Below, piece by piece: positions 1 to 8,717 of a stretch of DNA of 64,000 nucleotides. The notes beneath the pieces were generated by a model. It was not told the origin of the DNA and made no database searches. It saw only the letters and a program-made list of their open reading frames with translations. How positions within the stretch are numbered: the first letter of the stretch is position 1; each line of letters starts with the position of its first letter. The stretch is from contig NZ_JADEYP010000020.1 in NCBI RefSeq assembly GCF_020295405.1, positions 1 to 64,000 of the forward strand, read 5' to 3'. A program made the position numbers and the translations under genes. Source of the DNA: Sphingobacterium bovistauri (GTDB lineage: Bacteria; Bacteroidota; Bacteroidia; Sphingobacteriales; Sphingobacteriaceae).

Positions 1-70
1 CTTTTGGAACAATGATATCGTACAATCCTGAATAGGAACTGAAATGTATTTTTTGTTGGGTAGAAAGCAT
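1..70 (-). CDS. IS1182 family transposase, N-terminal fragment cut by window edge
   Basis: An ATG at 70 opens a frame of 23 complete codons that runs off the window start. The peptide contains IHFSSYSGLYDIIVPK, which resembles the N-terminus of IS1182 family (IS4/IS5-like DDE) transposases of Bacteroidota, where a similar FSSYSxLYDxxxPKDN segment precedes the catalytic domain. An in-frame TAG lies a few codons upstream, so ATG 70 is the likely start. Only the N-terminus is visible, so intactness cannot be judged. The family call rests on recognition of this short motif. Confidence 0.65.
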   Translation of the reverse strand, partial: MLSTQQKIHFSSYSGLYDIIVPK

Positions 71-103
71 CCTGATGTCCGTTAAAACCTACTTTAAGAT
101 ACG

Positions 104-144
104 AAAAAAGGAGCAGAAAACTGTTGTTTTCCACTCCTTTTTTT
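104..144. terminator. Hairpin with A and T tracts, probably bidirectional
   Basis: A6-GGAG pairs with CTCC-T7, with an inner GAAAAC/GTTTTC stem separated by a CA/CA internal loop. It lies between the transposase start and the candidate IS end, so it may insulate the transposase from outside transcription as well as end the Kelch transcript. Confidence 0.6.
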
Positions 145-219
145 AGCCCAATCTAAAAGGGGACTTTTTCAGTGCCCTCGATTTTTCATAAAGCCTTTTT
201 TTAATAATAATGAATTATA

Positions 220-1215
220 TTATCTTACTGGTGTGAAAACCCAGTTGTCATCATATTTAAATGAACCATTTGCCCCTGTAGTATAGTAGCCTTTACCACC
301 AATAGAGTAAGCTGCACCACTTTCTCTTGCATTTTGTGGTAGAGATTGGTGTTTACTGTCCCATTTTTTAGTTGCTGGATCATATTTCCATACAGTATTC
401 AAAGCAGCAGCCTTTTTACCACCTACTACGTATCCATAGTTGCCAATAGAAAATGCTGAAGCAGATTCACGAGTCAAATCATATGAATTATCTGTATCTC
501 TTAATGGTGTTTCTTCAGTCCAATTTGTTCCATCAAAAGAATAGAAATCCTCAGGATACTGGTTGTTATCAAATCCTCCACCTACATAAGCTTTATTACC
601 AATTACGAAAGCAAAAGCATTTCTTCTTTTTTGCTTGAATTCTGATCCTACTGAAGTCCATTTATCAGTATTTGGATCATATTTGTAAAAATCTTTTAGT
701 GTTTTTTGTGTTTTAGTAGCACCTAAACCAACATAAGCATTTCCACCTAATGTGAAAGCTACCGCGCCATAACGAGCTTCAGCAGTCTCAGGTAATGAAG
801 CGATTTGAGACCATGTATTAGTTGAAGGATTGTATTTGTAGAAGTCTTTTAATACTTCAGAACCATCAAACCCTAATCCAACATAACCATTTTGACCAAT
901 TGAGAAACCTACAGCTCCTGTTCTTGCGCTGCCTTTGAAATCAGCGATACGTGTCCATACATTGTTTTCAAAAGTCCAAGCATCATTAGTCATCTCATTA
1001 GTTGAAAAAATACCTGTAGCTAAAAATCCTTTGTTTTCAATTTGGAATGATGCAGCGCCACTTCTTGGATCGCCGTCAAAAGCAGAGGCTCTTACCCATT
1101 CTGTAGGACCGTTGTCCGTCGTAGTGTCGTTATCTTCGTCTTTTTTACAAGAATTAAATGCAGAAAGTGTAAAAGCGCAGGCTAAAACTACACATAGCCA
1201 ATTTTTCTTATTCAT
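220..1215 (-). CDS. Kelch-repeat lipoprotein
   Basis: 331 residues. The N-terminus is a lipoprotein signal ending in the lipobox FNSC (Cys about 23), followed by an acidic Thr/Asp-rich linker. The rest is a repeated pattern of about 50 residues with the Kelch signature: GG or GLG after a hydrophobic strand, then DFYKYDPxTxxW, seen at least five times, so it should fold as a beta-propeller. Kelch propellers bind proteins or glycans; no ligand can be read here. It starts 3 bp after the stop of the DUF4270 gene on the same strand, so the two are surely co-transcribed. Cell location is predicted as the outer membrane, probably surface. No catalytic residues are recognised. Confidence 0.85.
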   Translation of the reverse strand: MNKKNWLCVVLACAFTLSAFNSCKKDEDNDTTTDNGPTEWVRASAFDGDPRSGAASFQIENKGFLATGIFSTNEMTNDAWTFENNVWTRIADFKGSARTGAVGFSIGQNGYVGLGFDGSEVLKDFYKYNPSTNTWSQIASLPETAEARYGAVAFTLGGNAYVGLGATKTQKTLKDFYKYDPNTDKWTSVGSEFKQKRRNAFAFVIGNKAYVGGGFDNNQYPEDFYSFDGTNWTEETPLRDTDNSYDLTRESASAFSIGNYGYVVGGKKAAALNTVWKYDPATKKWDSKHQSLPQNARESGAAYSIGGKGYYTTGANGSFKYDDNWVFTPVR

Positions 1216-1218
1216 AAA

Positions 1219-2583
1219 TTATTTAAATTTAGTATATACAATGTTTAATTTAATCTTTGGTTTTCCATTTTCATTCGCAATTTTAGCTGTGTTTACAGTG
1301 CTAAAAATGCTAGGTGCAATAGTTGAAATTAACAAATCGGTATCGATATACCTATTCGTATTAATATTTTTTATGTAATCTATTAAGTTAAAAACATATT
1401 TACCATTACCAACAATATCTGTTCCCGACATGTAAGAAGCTTGTTGTATTGTAGTACTCATTGGTGTAGGGATATAGTTGATTGGTAAGCCATTTTTATT
1501 CGTTACCATTAACATTAATCCCGATGGAGCTGCATTATTGCCATAATTTAGCGACTCTGTTTCTATAATTAATTCCGCTTTGTTAATACTGATGTTTGTT
1601 GCTGACATGAATTCACTTAGCGCGGGGATTTTTATTTTAGTCGCTATTCCAGTACCTGATTGAATATATGCTTTGTTGTCTGTTTGAGAAAAAGACAATT
1701 CTCTATTATTTTGATTGAGAGCAGCGAAAGATGTCCCAGCCCTGTTATACTCAATGTTGTTGTATGAAAAATTACTTAATGCACTTGACATAACTTTTTT
1801 GCCAGTAACTCTAAAGCCGTTAGGACCGACATAAGAGTAATTGATGTTAATCTGAACGGTATCTTTAAGACCTAATACGACAGTATTATTGTCATCAGGA
1901 ACAATAGCAATTCCTTTTAAATATGTTAAGAAAGCATTCGCATTACTCACATTAAAATCATTAGAATTTATCTTGTCGAAGATATCTCGGCCAAAATTAT
2001 CATTCAATTTAATATTAATTGAATCGATAGAGTTAACATTAGGTTTGAAGGTTACAGTCCCTAAAGCACTAGTATCGTAATTGAATTTTTGATTGCTGAA
2101 AACTGTCGGCCCTGTAACATAAACTGGAGCATTGTAGCTGTCAATTGCTGTTAATAGGTTTGTAGTGACAATTTCTTGAGTGACCTTATGTATTTTTAAA
2201 GTTTGAGTTTGAGTAGTATCTCCAAAATAATATCTTGCTGCATTAGGTCTTAAGACTACATTTACAGAATCAAAAATCGCGTCTTGTGGAATATTGTCTG
2301 TGTACGAGTCTAATAATACTTTTAAATAAGATGAAGACTTGATTGTGCCTAGATCTGGAGTTTGTACCTTACCCACTAAAACTGCTTTAGTACCTAATGA
2401 AGGCAGGTAATTTAATTGGTAAGTGGATGTATTAACAGAAAATGAGTCAATGAAAGTGACTGCGATGTCTTCGTCAATATGATCTAAAGATATACTTGTG
2501 TCTTTATTACAGCTTGTGAATAAGGATAGTACATATATGATAGAAAAAATGTGTATATATTTAAAACGTAAAATTTGACTCAT
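1219..2583 (-). CDS. DUF4270 family lipoprotein
   Basis: 454 residues. The signal peptide ends in the lipobox LFTSC, then a beta-rich sequence with the DUF4270 layout: an early SFSVNTSTYQL element, an SSSYLKVLLDSYTDNIPQDA segment near residue 85, and a C-terminal region on paired strands. The family is common in Bacteroidota and has no established function. It heads a two-gene unit with the Kelch lipoprotein, which starts 3 bp beyond its stop. A joint role at the cell surface is inference from this pairing. The start is ATG at 2583. Confidence 0.75.
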   Translation of the reverse strand: MSQILRFKYIHIFSIIYVLSLFTSCNKDTSISLDHIDEDIAVTFIDSFSVNTSTYQLNYLPSLGTKAVLVGKVQTPDLGTIKSSSYLKVLLDSYTDNIPQDAIFDSVNVVLRPNAARYYFGDTTQTQTLKIHKVTQEIVTTNLLTAIDSYNAPVYVTGPTVFSNQKFNYDTSALGTVTFKPNVNSIDSINIKLNDNFGRDIFDKINSNDFNVSNANAFLTYLKGIAIVPDDNNTVVLGLKDTVQININYSYVGPNGFRVTGKKVMSSALSNFSYNNIEYNRAGTSFAALNQNNRELSFSQTDNKAYIQSGTGIATKIKIPALSEFMSATNISINKAELIIETESLNYGNNAAPSGLMLMVTNKNGLPINYIPTPMSTTIQQASYMSGTDIVGNGKYVFNLIDYIKNINTNRYIDTDLLISTIAPSIFSTVNTAKIANENGKPKIKLNIVYTKFK

Positions 2584-2834
2584 ATTTATTAGTTGACATG
2601 CAAATGTAAGTAATACCTATTGTTAAATGTGTTATAATATGTTAAATATCTATAGCCAATAGATACGAGGTGCAAATCTAATAATTTATTTTGTTTTAGT
2701 GCTGTATTACAGCTAGAAAATGCATCAAGTATAAAGACGTGATAACTGTGTTATACGCTACAATAATTGTGATCATAAATGTTTATCATCAGCTTATAAA
2801 AATTTAAATCAATTATATTTTCTAACTTCAAAGT

Positions 2835-3425
2835 ATGAAAGCATTAATTATTGTAGATGTACAAAATGATTTTCTTCCAGGAGGGGCATTGGAAGTGACT
2901 CACGGGGATGAAGTTATAGATGTAATTAATCGACTGCAATCGAAGTATGAAATTGTAGTCGCTACACAAGATTGGCATACTGCTAATCATAAAAGTTTTG
3001 CTTCGATGCACGTGGAACATAATGTATTCGACGTAATTGATTTGAATGGTTATCCACAAACATTATGGCCAAATCATTGTGTTCAGGGAAGTGTTGGGGC
3101 TGAATTTTCATCTTTATTAAATACCGATGCAATCCAAGCTGTTTTTAGGAAAGGAATGGATCGTAATGTAGACAGTTATAGTGGTTTTTTTGATAACAAT
3201 AAATCGCGAAAGACAGGATTACATGGTTTTTTTCAAGATAAAAGTGTCAATGAGGTCCATATTTGTGGATTGGCAGCTGATTTCTGCGTGTATTTTACGG
3301 CAATGGATGCTTTGGAGCTTGGCTACAAAACTGCTATTATTTCTAAGGCTACAAAAGCTATAGATAAGGATACATATATGAAGAAAAAGGAAGTTTTCTT
3401 ACAAAAGGGAGGACTTTTTATTTAA
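2835..3425 (+). CDS. pncA: Nicotinamidase
   Basis: 196 residues, the usual size for a bacterial PncA of the isochorismatase-like hydrolase fold. It hydrolyses nicotinamide to nicotinate and ammonia for NAD salvage in the cytoplasm. Visible motifs are VDVQNDFLPGG with catalytic Asp8, the metal-site ligands D46, H48, H52 (DWHTANH) and H81 (WPNHCVQG), Lys106 of the triad, and the nucleophile Cys151 in GLAADFCV. All expected active-site residues are present. The gene converges with the beta-barrel gene on the other strand and their 3' ends overlap by 8 bp with no terminator visible between them. Confidence 0.95.
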   Translation: MKALIIVDVQNDFLPGGALEVTHGDEVIDVINRLQSKYEIVVATQDWHTANHKSFASMHVEHNVFDVIDLNGYPQTLWPNHCVQGSVGAEFSSLLNTDAIQAVFRKGMDRNVDSYSGFFDNNKSRKTGLHGFFQDKSVNEVHICGLAADFCVYFTAMDALELGYKTAIISKATKAIDKDTYMKKKEVFLQKGGLFI

Positions 3426-6168
3426 AAATATTTGTAGTTCCGAATTTTCTGAGATTATAAGTGAATGACAATAAAAAGTATCTATTCAATGTATTAGATG
3501 TTACATCTGAAATATTATTCTCGGTGACACGACGACTAATATTTTTTGCACTATTTAATAAATCAAATCCTTTCAACGTTATTTCTGCATTACTCTTCTT
3601 GAATAGCTTTTTGCCAATAGATGCATTCCACAAGAAAGTTTCGACATCCGGATAGTCCATTATTCCACCATTATTAATCCACATAAAATTTGAAGATATA
3701 ACTATATTCTTAAATGGTTCAATAGTTGTATTGTTACTGAGTCTATGATTAATGACATGGTATCTTGCAGTTTGTGTCATAATGTTTGACGTTTGTCTTC
3801 CGTCTATGTGGTATGAAATTCCAATAACATATCTTTTAGAAAATTTGGAGTTTACCCCAATACTTTGACCATATCCAAATGTTTTATTGTTAATTGGTGA
3901 ATTATTTATTTTAGCTAATTCATTGTTTAAATATAATCTTGAGTTTAGATTAAGATTGATTTTTAATTTTTCAATAGGTAGCCCATAACTGTTGTTCAGT
4001 CGAAATGAATAAGCACCATCTGCATTAATAGGAACGATATATTGACCTCCTGCTCCTAATCTTATGTCATCAAATAAATATATACTTGTATCTGTTTGTA
4101 GTATGCTATTAATTATTCTATTCTGTATATAGTCAAAATTAATATTAGTGGTTAGTGATTTACCTGTTTTTTTGTTGATATCCTTGTATTGTAGTCTTAG
4201 CGTGTGTGCATACTCTTGATTCAGATTTGGATTACCGTTGGTAATGCGTAGTTCATTTTGGTTATTGATAAAATCTTGTAATTGATTTATAGTTGGAGTA
4301 TTCGTACTTGTATTATAATTAAATTCAATTTCTTTAGTCTGTTTGAATTTGTAGCGTGCAGCTAAATCTGGTAAAAAACTATTGAAATTAGATACAGTCT
4401 CTAGGTGTATGGGCACTATTCTATCGTTGTGTCTTATTCCATGCTGGTATTGTAATCCCATTTGAAAGCGAATTGAATCCTTGATTGCAAAAATATAAGA
4501 TAGGCCAGCGCTGTGGTAATCAAAATCATTTCTAAACTCATTAGAAAGACGATCGCGAATTTCTCCTGTTTGCCCTGTTTCGGCTAGAAATTCGTAGGTT
4601 TCTCTTTTTGAGTATGAAGCATTATTTCTAAAGTTATACTGTGCTTGTAGCCTACTAAATTTGGATATTGTTTCGGTGAATGACAATCTAGCATTTACCC
4701 CAGAACCATGGCCGTTTGATAGACTAGTATTATTGTTGGTGTCGATTCTGTTCAATAATGCGTCTTTATAGTATTCTGTCACAGCTAAATTCAATCCATA
4801 GGCATCATTAGTGTTTTTGTTTCCAGTAGCTGACAGGGAGATCGTTCTACCTGGTTTTTTTAGTTTTAGCATATAAGTCAATGATCCTCCGAAACTGAGG
4901 TTGCTGTTGTCTCCATTTGTAGAACGCTCTGATTTATTTATGGGTAGTTCATTTGTATTAATCGTATTAAAATCAGTGGAGCTAGTTCTTTCGCCAGTAG
5001 TATATTGTAGATTTGGCGAGAAATCAAGCCTTTGTATAGAGTCAATTTGCCACTTGACACGTCCTCCAAATACATGTTTTGTACTGTTCACATCCGTAAA
5101 TTGATTTTGTGTTCTGAATTGATTCGACTGTCTTTCGGATAAGTACTGAATATTGGAAAGTGAATTCGATGCTGTAGTGGATGAATTAAAATTATAATCT
5201 GAGCTCAATTCTAATTTTGCTTTAGGATAGGTATTACTAAAAGTAAGGGCGGCAGCGTATGTGTCAGACAAGCCTCGGTCTGTGTTATTATTGCCGCGTC
5301 TATTACCACCTCGGCCTTGTTCGGCAAAATTTGTTTCGTTGATATTATTTGCTAGTATATTGATAGCGTATTTTTTGTCTTGGTTGAAACTGTTTGTCGA
5401 AGAATTAATCGAAAATTTGTCACTATTTCCTTTGCTAAGAGCTGATTTGCCAAAATAACCTAATTTTTTATCTGGTTTAGTAACAATATTTATGACTTTG
5501 TTTCTTTTACCATCATCGAATCCCGAAAACCGTGCTTGCTCGGATTTTTCATCTATTAGTTGAATCTTAGCTATAATGTCAGCAGGTAAGTTTTTGAGGG
5601 CTACTTTGGGGTCAGAAGAGAAAAATTCTTTTCCATCAACGATGATTCTTGTCACTTGCTCCCCATGTGCAGTTACATTTCCATCTTCATCGATCATTAC
5701 ACCGGGTATCTGAGATACAATTTCGTCTGCATCAGCAAAGTCTCTAGCTACATAACGCTTAGCGTCATACTCTAATGTATCACCTTTGAGTAAAACGGCT
5801 GGTGAAGCACTAATGACAACTTCATCAATTCCAATATTTTCGGGTTGTAACACAAGTTTTACGATTTCAGTGGTTTTATTATGAATTTGAAGAGTTGAAA
5901 CGTTGCTTTGAAAACCTAATGCTTGAACACTTATCTTATAATCACCAGGTTTGAGTTGGTTGAAAATAAATCCTCCAAGTTTGTCGGTGGATGACGAATA
6001 TAGCGGTGTTGAATTTTGAATGTTTTGAAAAATGCGCACTGTAGCGCCTATTATCGCGGTTGAGTCTATAGTACTAAGTACTCGTCCATTGACTCTATGC
6101 TGGGCATATAAGTCTATAGAAGTTAGTAATGCTATGAAAATTAAAGCAGAATGTATAAAAGTTTTCAC
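3418..6168 (-). CDS. Outer-membrane beta-barrel protein (TonB-receptor-like, CarboxypepD_reg-like N-domain)
   Basis: About 916 residues. A signal peptide (MKTFIHSALIF... to YAQ) is followed by a carboxypeptidase regulatory-like beta-sandwich (about 25-110), a plug-like region with the GVMIDEDGNVTAHG and VDGKEFFSSDP motifs (about 155-190), and a long Asn/Ser/Thr-rich barrel ending close to a C-terminal aromatic strand. This is the outer membrane beta-barrel family protein type of Bacteroidota, related to TonB-dependent receptors but without a SusD partner. No ATG precedes the signal peptide: GTG at 6168 gives the best one, TTG at 6183 is an alternative. It is divergent from a TetR regulator 96 bp away, which may control it. 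Substrate unknown. Confidence 0.85.
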   Translation of the reverse strand: MKTFIHSALIFIALLTSIDLYAQHRVNGRVLSTIDSTAIIGATVRIFQNIQNSTPLYSSSTDKLGGFIFNQLKPGDYKISVQALGFQSNVSTLQIHNKTTEIVKLVLQPENIGIDEVVISASPAVLLKGDTLEYDAKRYVARDFADADEIVSQIPGVMIDEDGNVTAHGEQVTRIIVDGKEFFSSDPKVALKNLPADIIAKIQLIDEKSEQARFSGFDDGKRNKVINIVTKPDKKLGYFGKSALSKGNSDKFSINSSTNSFNQDKKYAINILANNINETNFAEQGRGGNRRGNNNTDRGLSDTYAAALTFSNTYPKAKLELSSDYNFNSSTTASNSLSNIQYLSERQSNQFRTQNQFTDVNSTKHVFGGRVKWQIDSIQRLDFSPNLQYTTGERTSSTDFNTINTNELPINKSERSTNGDNSNLSFGGSLTYMLKLKKPGRTISLSATGNKNTNDAYGLNLAVTEYYKDALLNRIDTNNNTSLSNGHGSGVNARLSFTETISKFSRLQAQYNFRNNASYSKRETYEFLAETGQTGEIRDRLSNEFRNDFDYHSAGLSYIFAIKDSIRFQMGLQYQHGIRHNDRIVPIHLETVSNFNSFLPDLAARYKFKQTKEIEFNYNTSTNTPTINQLQDFINNQNELRITNGNPNLNQEYAHTLRLQYKDINKKTGKSLTTNINFDYIQNRIINSILQTDTSIYLFDDIRLGAGGQYIVPINADGAYSFRLNNSYGLPIEKLKINLNLNSRLYLNNELAKINNSPINNKTFGYGQSIGVNSKFSKRYVIGISYHIDGRQTSNIMTQTARYHVINHRLSNNTTIEPFKNIVISSNFMWINNGGIMDYPDVETFLWNASIGKKLFKKSNAEITLKGFDLLNSAKNISRRVTENNISDVTSNTLNRYFLLSFTYNLRKFGTTNIFK

Positions 6169-6236
6169 AGAGAAAATGGTCAATATTGCAATAATAGTTT
6201 AAAGTTAGCATACTTCAAATATATTGGCAAAATGAA

Positions 6237-6244
6237 TATATTTG
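6237..6244 (+). promoter_or_regulatory. -7 box (TATATTTG) before the TetR gene
   Basis: Matches the Bacteroidota -7 consensus TAnnTTTG and sits 20 bp before the ATG at 6264. No convincing -33 TTTG is seen at the proper spacing, so support is partial. Confidence 0.35.
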
Positions 6245-6263
6245 CTTGAATGTTCGTGTGTTT

Positions 6264-6806
6264 ATGAAAAATTCCCTGATAAGTAGAAAAGAGAAGATTT
6301 TGGAAGCAGCATTAGTGCTGTTTGCCAAAAATGGTTATGCTGATACGTCAACTAAAGAAATCGCTGTAAATGCAGGTGTTTCGGAGGCTTTAATTTTTAA
6401 ACATTTTGGGAATAAAGATACACTGCTTTCTCACCTTATTAAGTCTGGATATAGGAGAGTCCTGCAGCATCATCGCGGCATGATGACCTACAAAAGTGCG
6501 AAGGACTTTCTTAAAAATATGATTTTCTTACCTAGTAAGCTTGTTGCAGAGGAACCTATGTTTTGGAAATTGCAAGAAAGACTATCTCATATTCCATTTT
6601 CTAAATCTCAGCACGAGCAGTTTATGAAGCCTGTGCACCCAATCATTATTAGAGCATTCAGCGAATTGGGGTATCAAAATCCTGAAATTGAGGCGCAATA
6701 TTTGTTGTTAGTTATTGACATGTTGTGGAAAAAAGAAGCGTGTGGTGAAATTGAGAACTCTATTGATCTAGCGTTATTACTAGAGCAAAAGTATCAATTA
6801 CTGTAA
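6264..6806 (+). CDS. TetR/AcrR family transcriptional regulator
   Basis: 180 residues from ATG 6264 (MKNSLISRKEK); an upstream in-frame TTG at 6246 overlaps the promoter box and is less likely. Residues about 8-55 form the TetR DNA-binding domain: ILEAALVLFAKNGYADTST, then the helix-turn-helix KEIAVNAGVSEALIFKHF and GNKDTLL. The C-terminal half is a helical ligand and dimerisation domain of unknown specificity. It is divergent from the outer-membrane barrel gene and is followed 96 bp later by the GH3 gene, so either neighbour could be a target. Confidence 0.9.
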   Translation: MKNSLISRKEKILEAALVLFAKNGYADTSTKEIAVNAGVSEALIFKHFGNKDTLLSHLIKSGYRRVLQHHRGMMTYKSAKDFLKNMIFLPSKLVAEEPMFWKLQERLSHIPFSKSQHEQFMKPVHPIIIRAFSELGYQNPEIEAQYLLLVIDMLWKKEACGEIENSIDLALLLEQKYQLL

Positions 6807-6828
6807 TGCGTTTTTATGCGTTTTCACC
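6807..6828 (+). promoter_or_regulatory. TGCGTTTTT direct repeat upstream of the GH3 gene
   Basis: Two copies of TGCGTTTT lie 10 bp apart, immediately after the tetR stop codon. The same word occurs upstream of namZ, the SusC-D gene and murQ, all amino-sugar related. It could be an operator; no regulator is assigned. Confidence 0.35.
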
Positions 6829-6902
6829 TAATTATTTTGCATAAACATTGATATGTCGAAATAATATTATATTTTCGTCTCTATACATTTAATTAAGACA
6901 TT

Positions 6903-8606
6903 ATGCTGAAACCTATTTTAGCTTTATCATTAGCTTTACTTACTTCTATTAGTTCTTTTGCACAGAAAAGACCTGATTTTGTGAATTTTATTAATAGTAA
7001 TCACAAGTGGGTTGACTCTGTATTTAACTCATTAACTCCTAAAGAGCGCATAGGTCAGCTTTTTTTAGTTAGGGCACATACAAATTTGGGTCAAAAATTT
7101 GTTGATTCAGTTGGTACTGTAGTCAAAAATGAACAGTTAGGTGGATTAGTAGTTTTTCAAGGAGGTCCTGTTCGTCATATCGATATGATTAATAAATATC
7201 AAAGCGTGTCTAAGGTGCCTTTGTTGGTTACTGTAGATGGCGAGTGGGGGATTGGTATGCGTTTACCTGATTCTACTCAATCATTTCCATATCAAATGAC
7301 TTTGGGCGCTTTGCAAGATAATTCGTTGTTGTACGATATGGGTAGAGATATGGCAAAAGATTTTTTGCGTATAGGTATACAATTCAATTTTGCTCCGACA
7401 GTAGATATCAACAACAATCCTAAAAACCCTGTTATTGGTTTCCGTTCCTTTGGTGATAATAAAGAAAATGTAGCGGTAAAGTCTGCTGCCTATATGAAAG
7501 GAATGATTGATGGAGGAGTTTTGGCTTCATTAAAGCATTTTCCTGGACATGGTGATACAGATGTGGATTCACATTATGACCTTCCAAAATTGAATTTTAC
7601 ACGCCAACGTTTGGAGGATTTAGAATTATACCCTTTTAAAGAATTGATTAAACAAGGTGCACCAGCTGTAATGGTTGGTCATATGGATATTCCAGCATTG
7701 GATAATACACCTAACTTGCCTTCTTCTATATCTAAGAAAGTCGTTACAGATTTATTAAGAAAAGATTTAGGTTTTAAGGGGTTGACTGTAACTGACGCCA
7801 TGAATATGAAAGGTGTTACTAAATATTTCCCTGACGGTGAAGCAGACATCTTGGCAATAGAGGCGGGCCATGATTTATTAGAATTGTCCGAAAATAGTGC
7901 TCGTGCAATTGATTTGGTTGAAAAATCTATTAAAAGTGGTCGTTTGAAGCAAGCGGATATTGATGCTCGCGTTAAACGTATTTTAGCTGCAAAATTATGG
8001 TTAGGTTTAGATAAATATACACCAGCTAAATACGACAATGCTATAGCAGATCTTAACAGACCAGAAACGAAGTCCTTGATTCAACGTATGGCTGATGCTT
8101 CGGTTACTTTGTTAAAATCAAATCGTCGTATCCAGTCATTCGATACGAAAAAGAAAACAGTGGTCGTAAGTGTTGGGATCGATAAAGCACAAGATTTCGA
8201 AAATGCATTAGCATCTCGATTGTCTAATGTTACCAATATTTATATTTCGGGTAAGGAAACAAAAGATTTAATCGCTGATTTGGTAGAAGAAGTACGAAAC
8301 CACGATCAGATCATACTAACAATTCATGACAATAGATCTCGTCCAAGACCTACATTAGATTTTTCAGAAGATGTAAAGTCCTTCATCGATAAGATAGCAG
8401 GTCGTCGCACTATTACTGTCATGTTAACTAATCCTTATGCGTTAACATCTGTCGATGTGAATCGTAGTGCATCGATTATAATGGGTTATCAAAATGAAGC
8501 TTTTATGCAAAGAGCTGCTGCTAAGGTTATTCTAAAAGATATTACTTCCAAGGGTAAATTGCCGGTAACAATTAGTAAGGCTTATTCTTTCGGTAGAGGA
8601 TTGTAA
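6903..8606 (+). CDS. GH3 beta-N-acetylhexosaminidase (NagZ-like), exported
   Basis: 567 residues. The signal peptide ends at SFAQ (about 21), then a GH3 TIM barrel (about 40-365) with the NagZ signature KHFPGHGDTDVDSH at 211-224, containing the Asp222/His224 dyad used as acid/base in this subfamily, and nucleophile Asp298 in TVTDAMNM. Residues about 385-560 form the C-terminal alpha/beta domain. NagZ-type enzymes release GlcNAc from muropeptides or N-acetylhexosaminides. Many Bacteroidota homologues are about 1,000 residues with a beta-lactamase-like C-terminal module; this one lacks it. It ends in a strong terminator and is preceded by the TGCGTTTTT repeat. The signal peptide argues for a periplasmic role. 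Confidence 0.92.
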   Translation: MLKPILALSLALLTSISSFAQKRPDFVNFINSNHKWVDSVFNSLTPKERIGQLFLVRAHTNLGQKFVDSVGTVVKNEQLGGLVVFQGGPVRHIDMINKYQSVSKVPLLVTVDGEWGIGMRLPDSTQSFPYQMTLGALQDNSLLYDMGRDMAKDFLRIGIQFNFAPTVDINNNPKNPVIGFRSFGDNKENVAVKSAAYMKGMIDGGVLASLKHFPGHGDTDVDSHYDLPKLNFTRQRLEDLELYPFKELIKQGAPAVMVGHMDIPALDNTPNLPSSISKKVVTDLLRKDLGFKGLTVTDAMNMKGVTKYFPDGEADILAIEAGHDLLELSENSARAIDLVEKSIKSGRLKQADIDARVKRILAAKLWLGLDKYTPAKYDNAIADLNRPETKSLIQRMADASVTLLKSNRRIQSFDTKKKTVVVSVGIDKAQDFENALASRLSNVTNIYISGKETKDLIADLVEEVRNHDQIILTIHDNRSRPRPTLDFSEDVKSFIDKIAGRRTITVMLTNPYALTSVDVNRSASIIMGYQNEAFMQRAAAKVILKDITSKGKLPVTISKAYSFGRGL

Positions 8607-8629
8607 GAATCAGAAATCATTGATATAAG

Positions 8630-8661
8630 AGCCAAGTTGAGTATCAACTTGGCTTTTTTTT
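8630..8661 (+). terminator. Rho-independent terminator after the GH3 gene
   Basis: An 11-bp perfect stem (AGCCAAGTTGA / TCAACTTGGCT) with a GTA loop is followed by a run of T. Confidence 0.9.
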
Positions 8662-8675
8662 GTCATTTATAATCC

Positions 8676-8683
8676 TAACTTTG
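8676..8683 (+). promoter_or_regulatory. -7 box (TAACTTTG) of sdaA
   Basis: An exact TAnnTTTG match lies 34 bp before the sdaA ATG and just after the preceding terminator, so it probably drives sdaA alone. Confidence 0.45.
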
Positions 8684-8717
8684 CTTCAAATTATATCTCT
8701 AAAAATCTTTTGTGATT

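Larger units (their letters stand above)
1..180 (-). mobile_element. Partial IS1182-like insertion sequence end
   Basis: The left edge carries the beginning of a transposase reading leftward out of the window, a hairpin, and then a stretch at 160-180 whose reverse complement reads GGGCACTGAAAAAGTCC. That stretch resembles terminal repeats I associate with IS1182-type elements, from memory only. The other end is outside the window, so the inverted repeat and the target duplication cannot be verified. The element would end about 40 bp downstream of the Kelch lipoprotein stop codon. Confidence 0.55.

Noticed and set aside
453..638. A 61-codon plus-strand frame over the Kelch lipoprotein
   Set aside because: Antisense shadow with low-complexity product.
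7679..8038. A 119-codon minus-strand frame inside the GH3 gene
   Set aside because: Antisense shadow of a strongly recognised gene; no family features.
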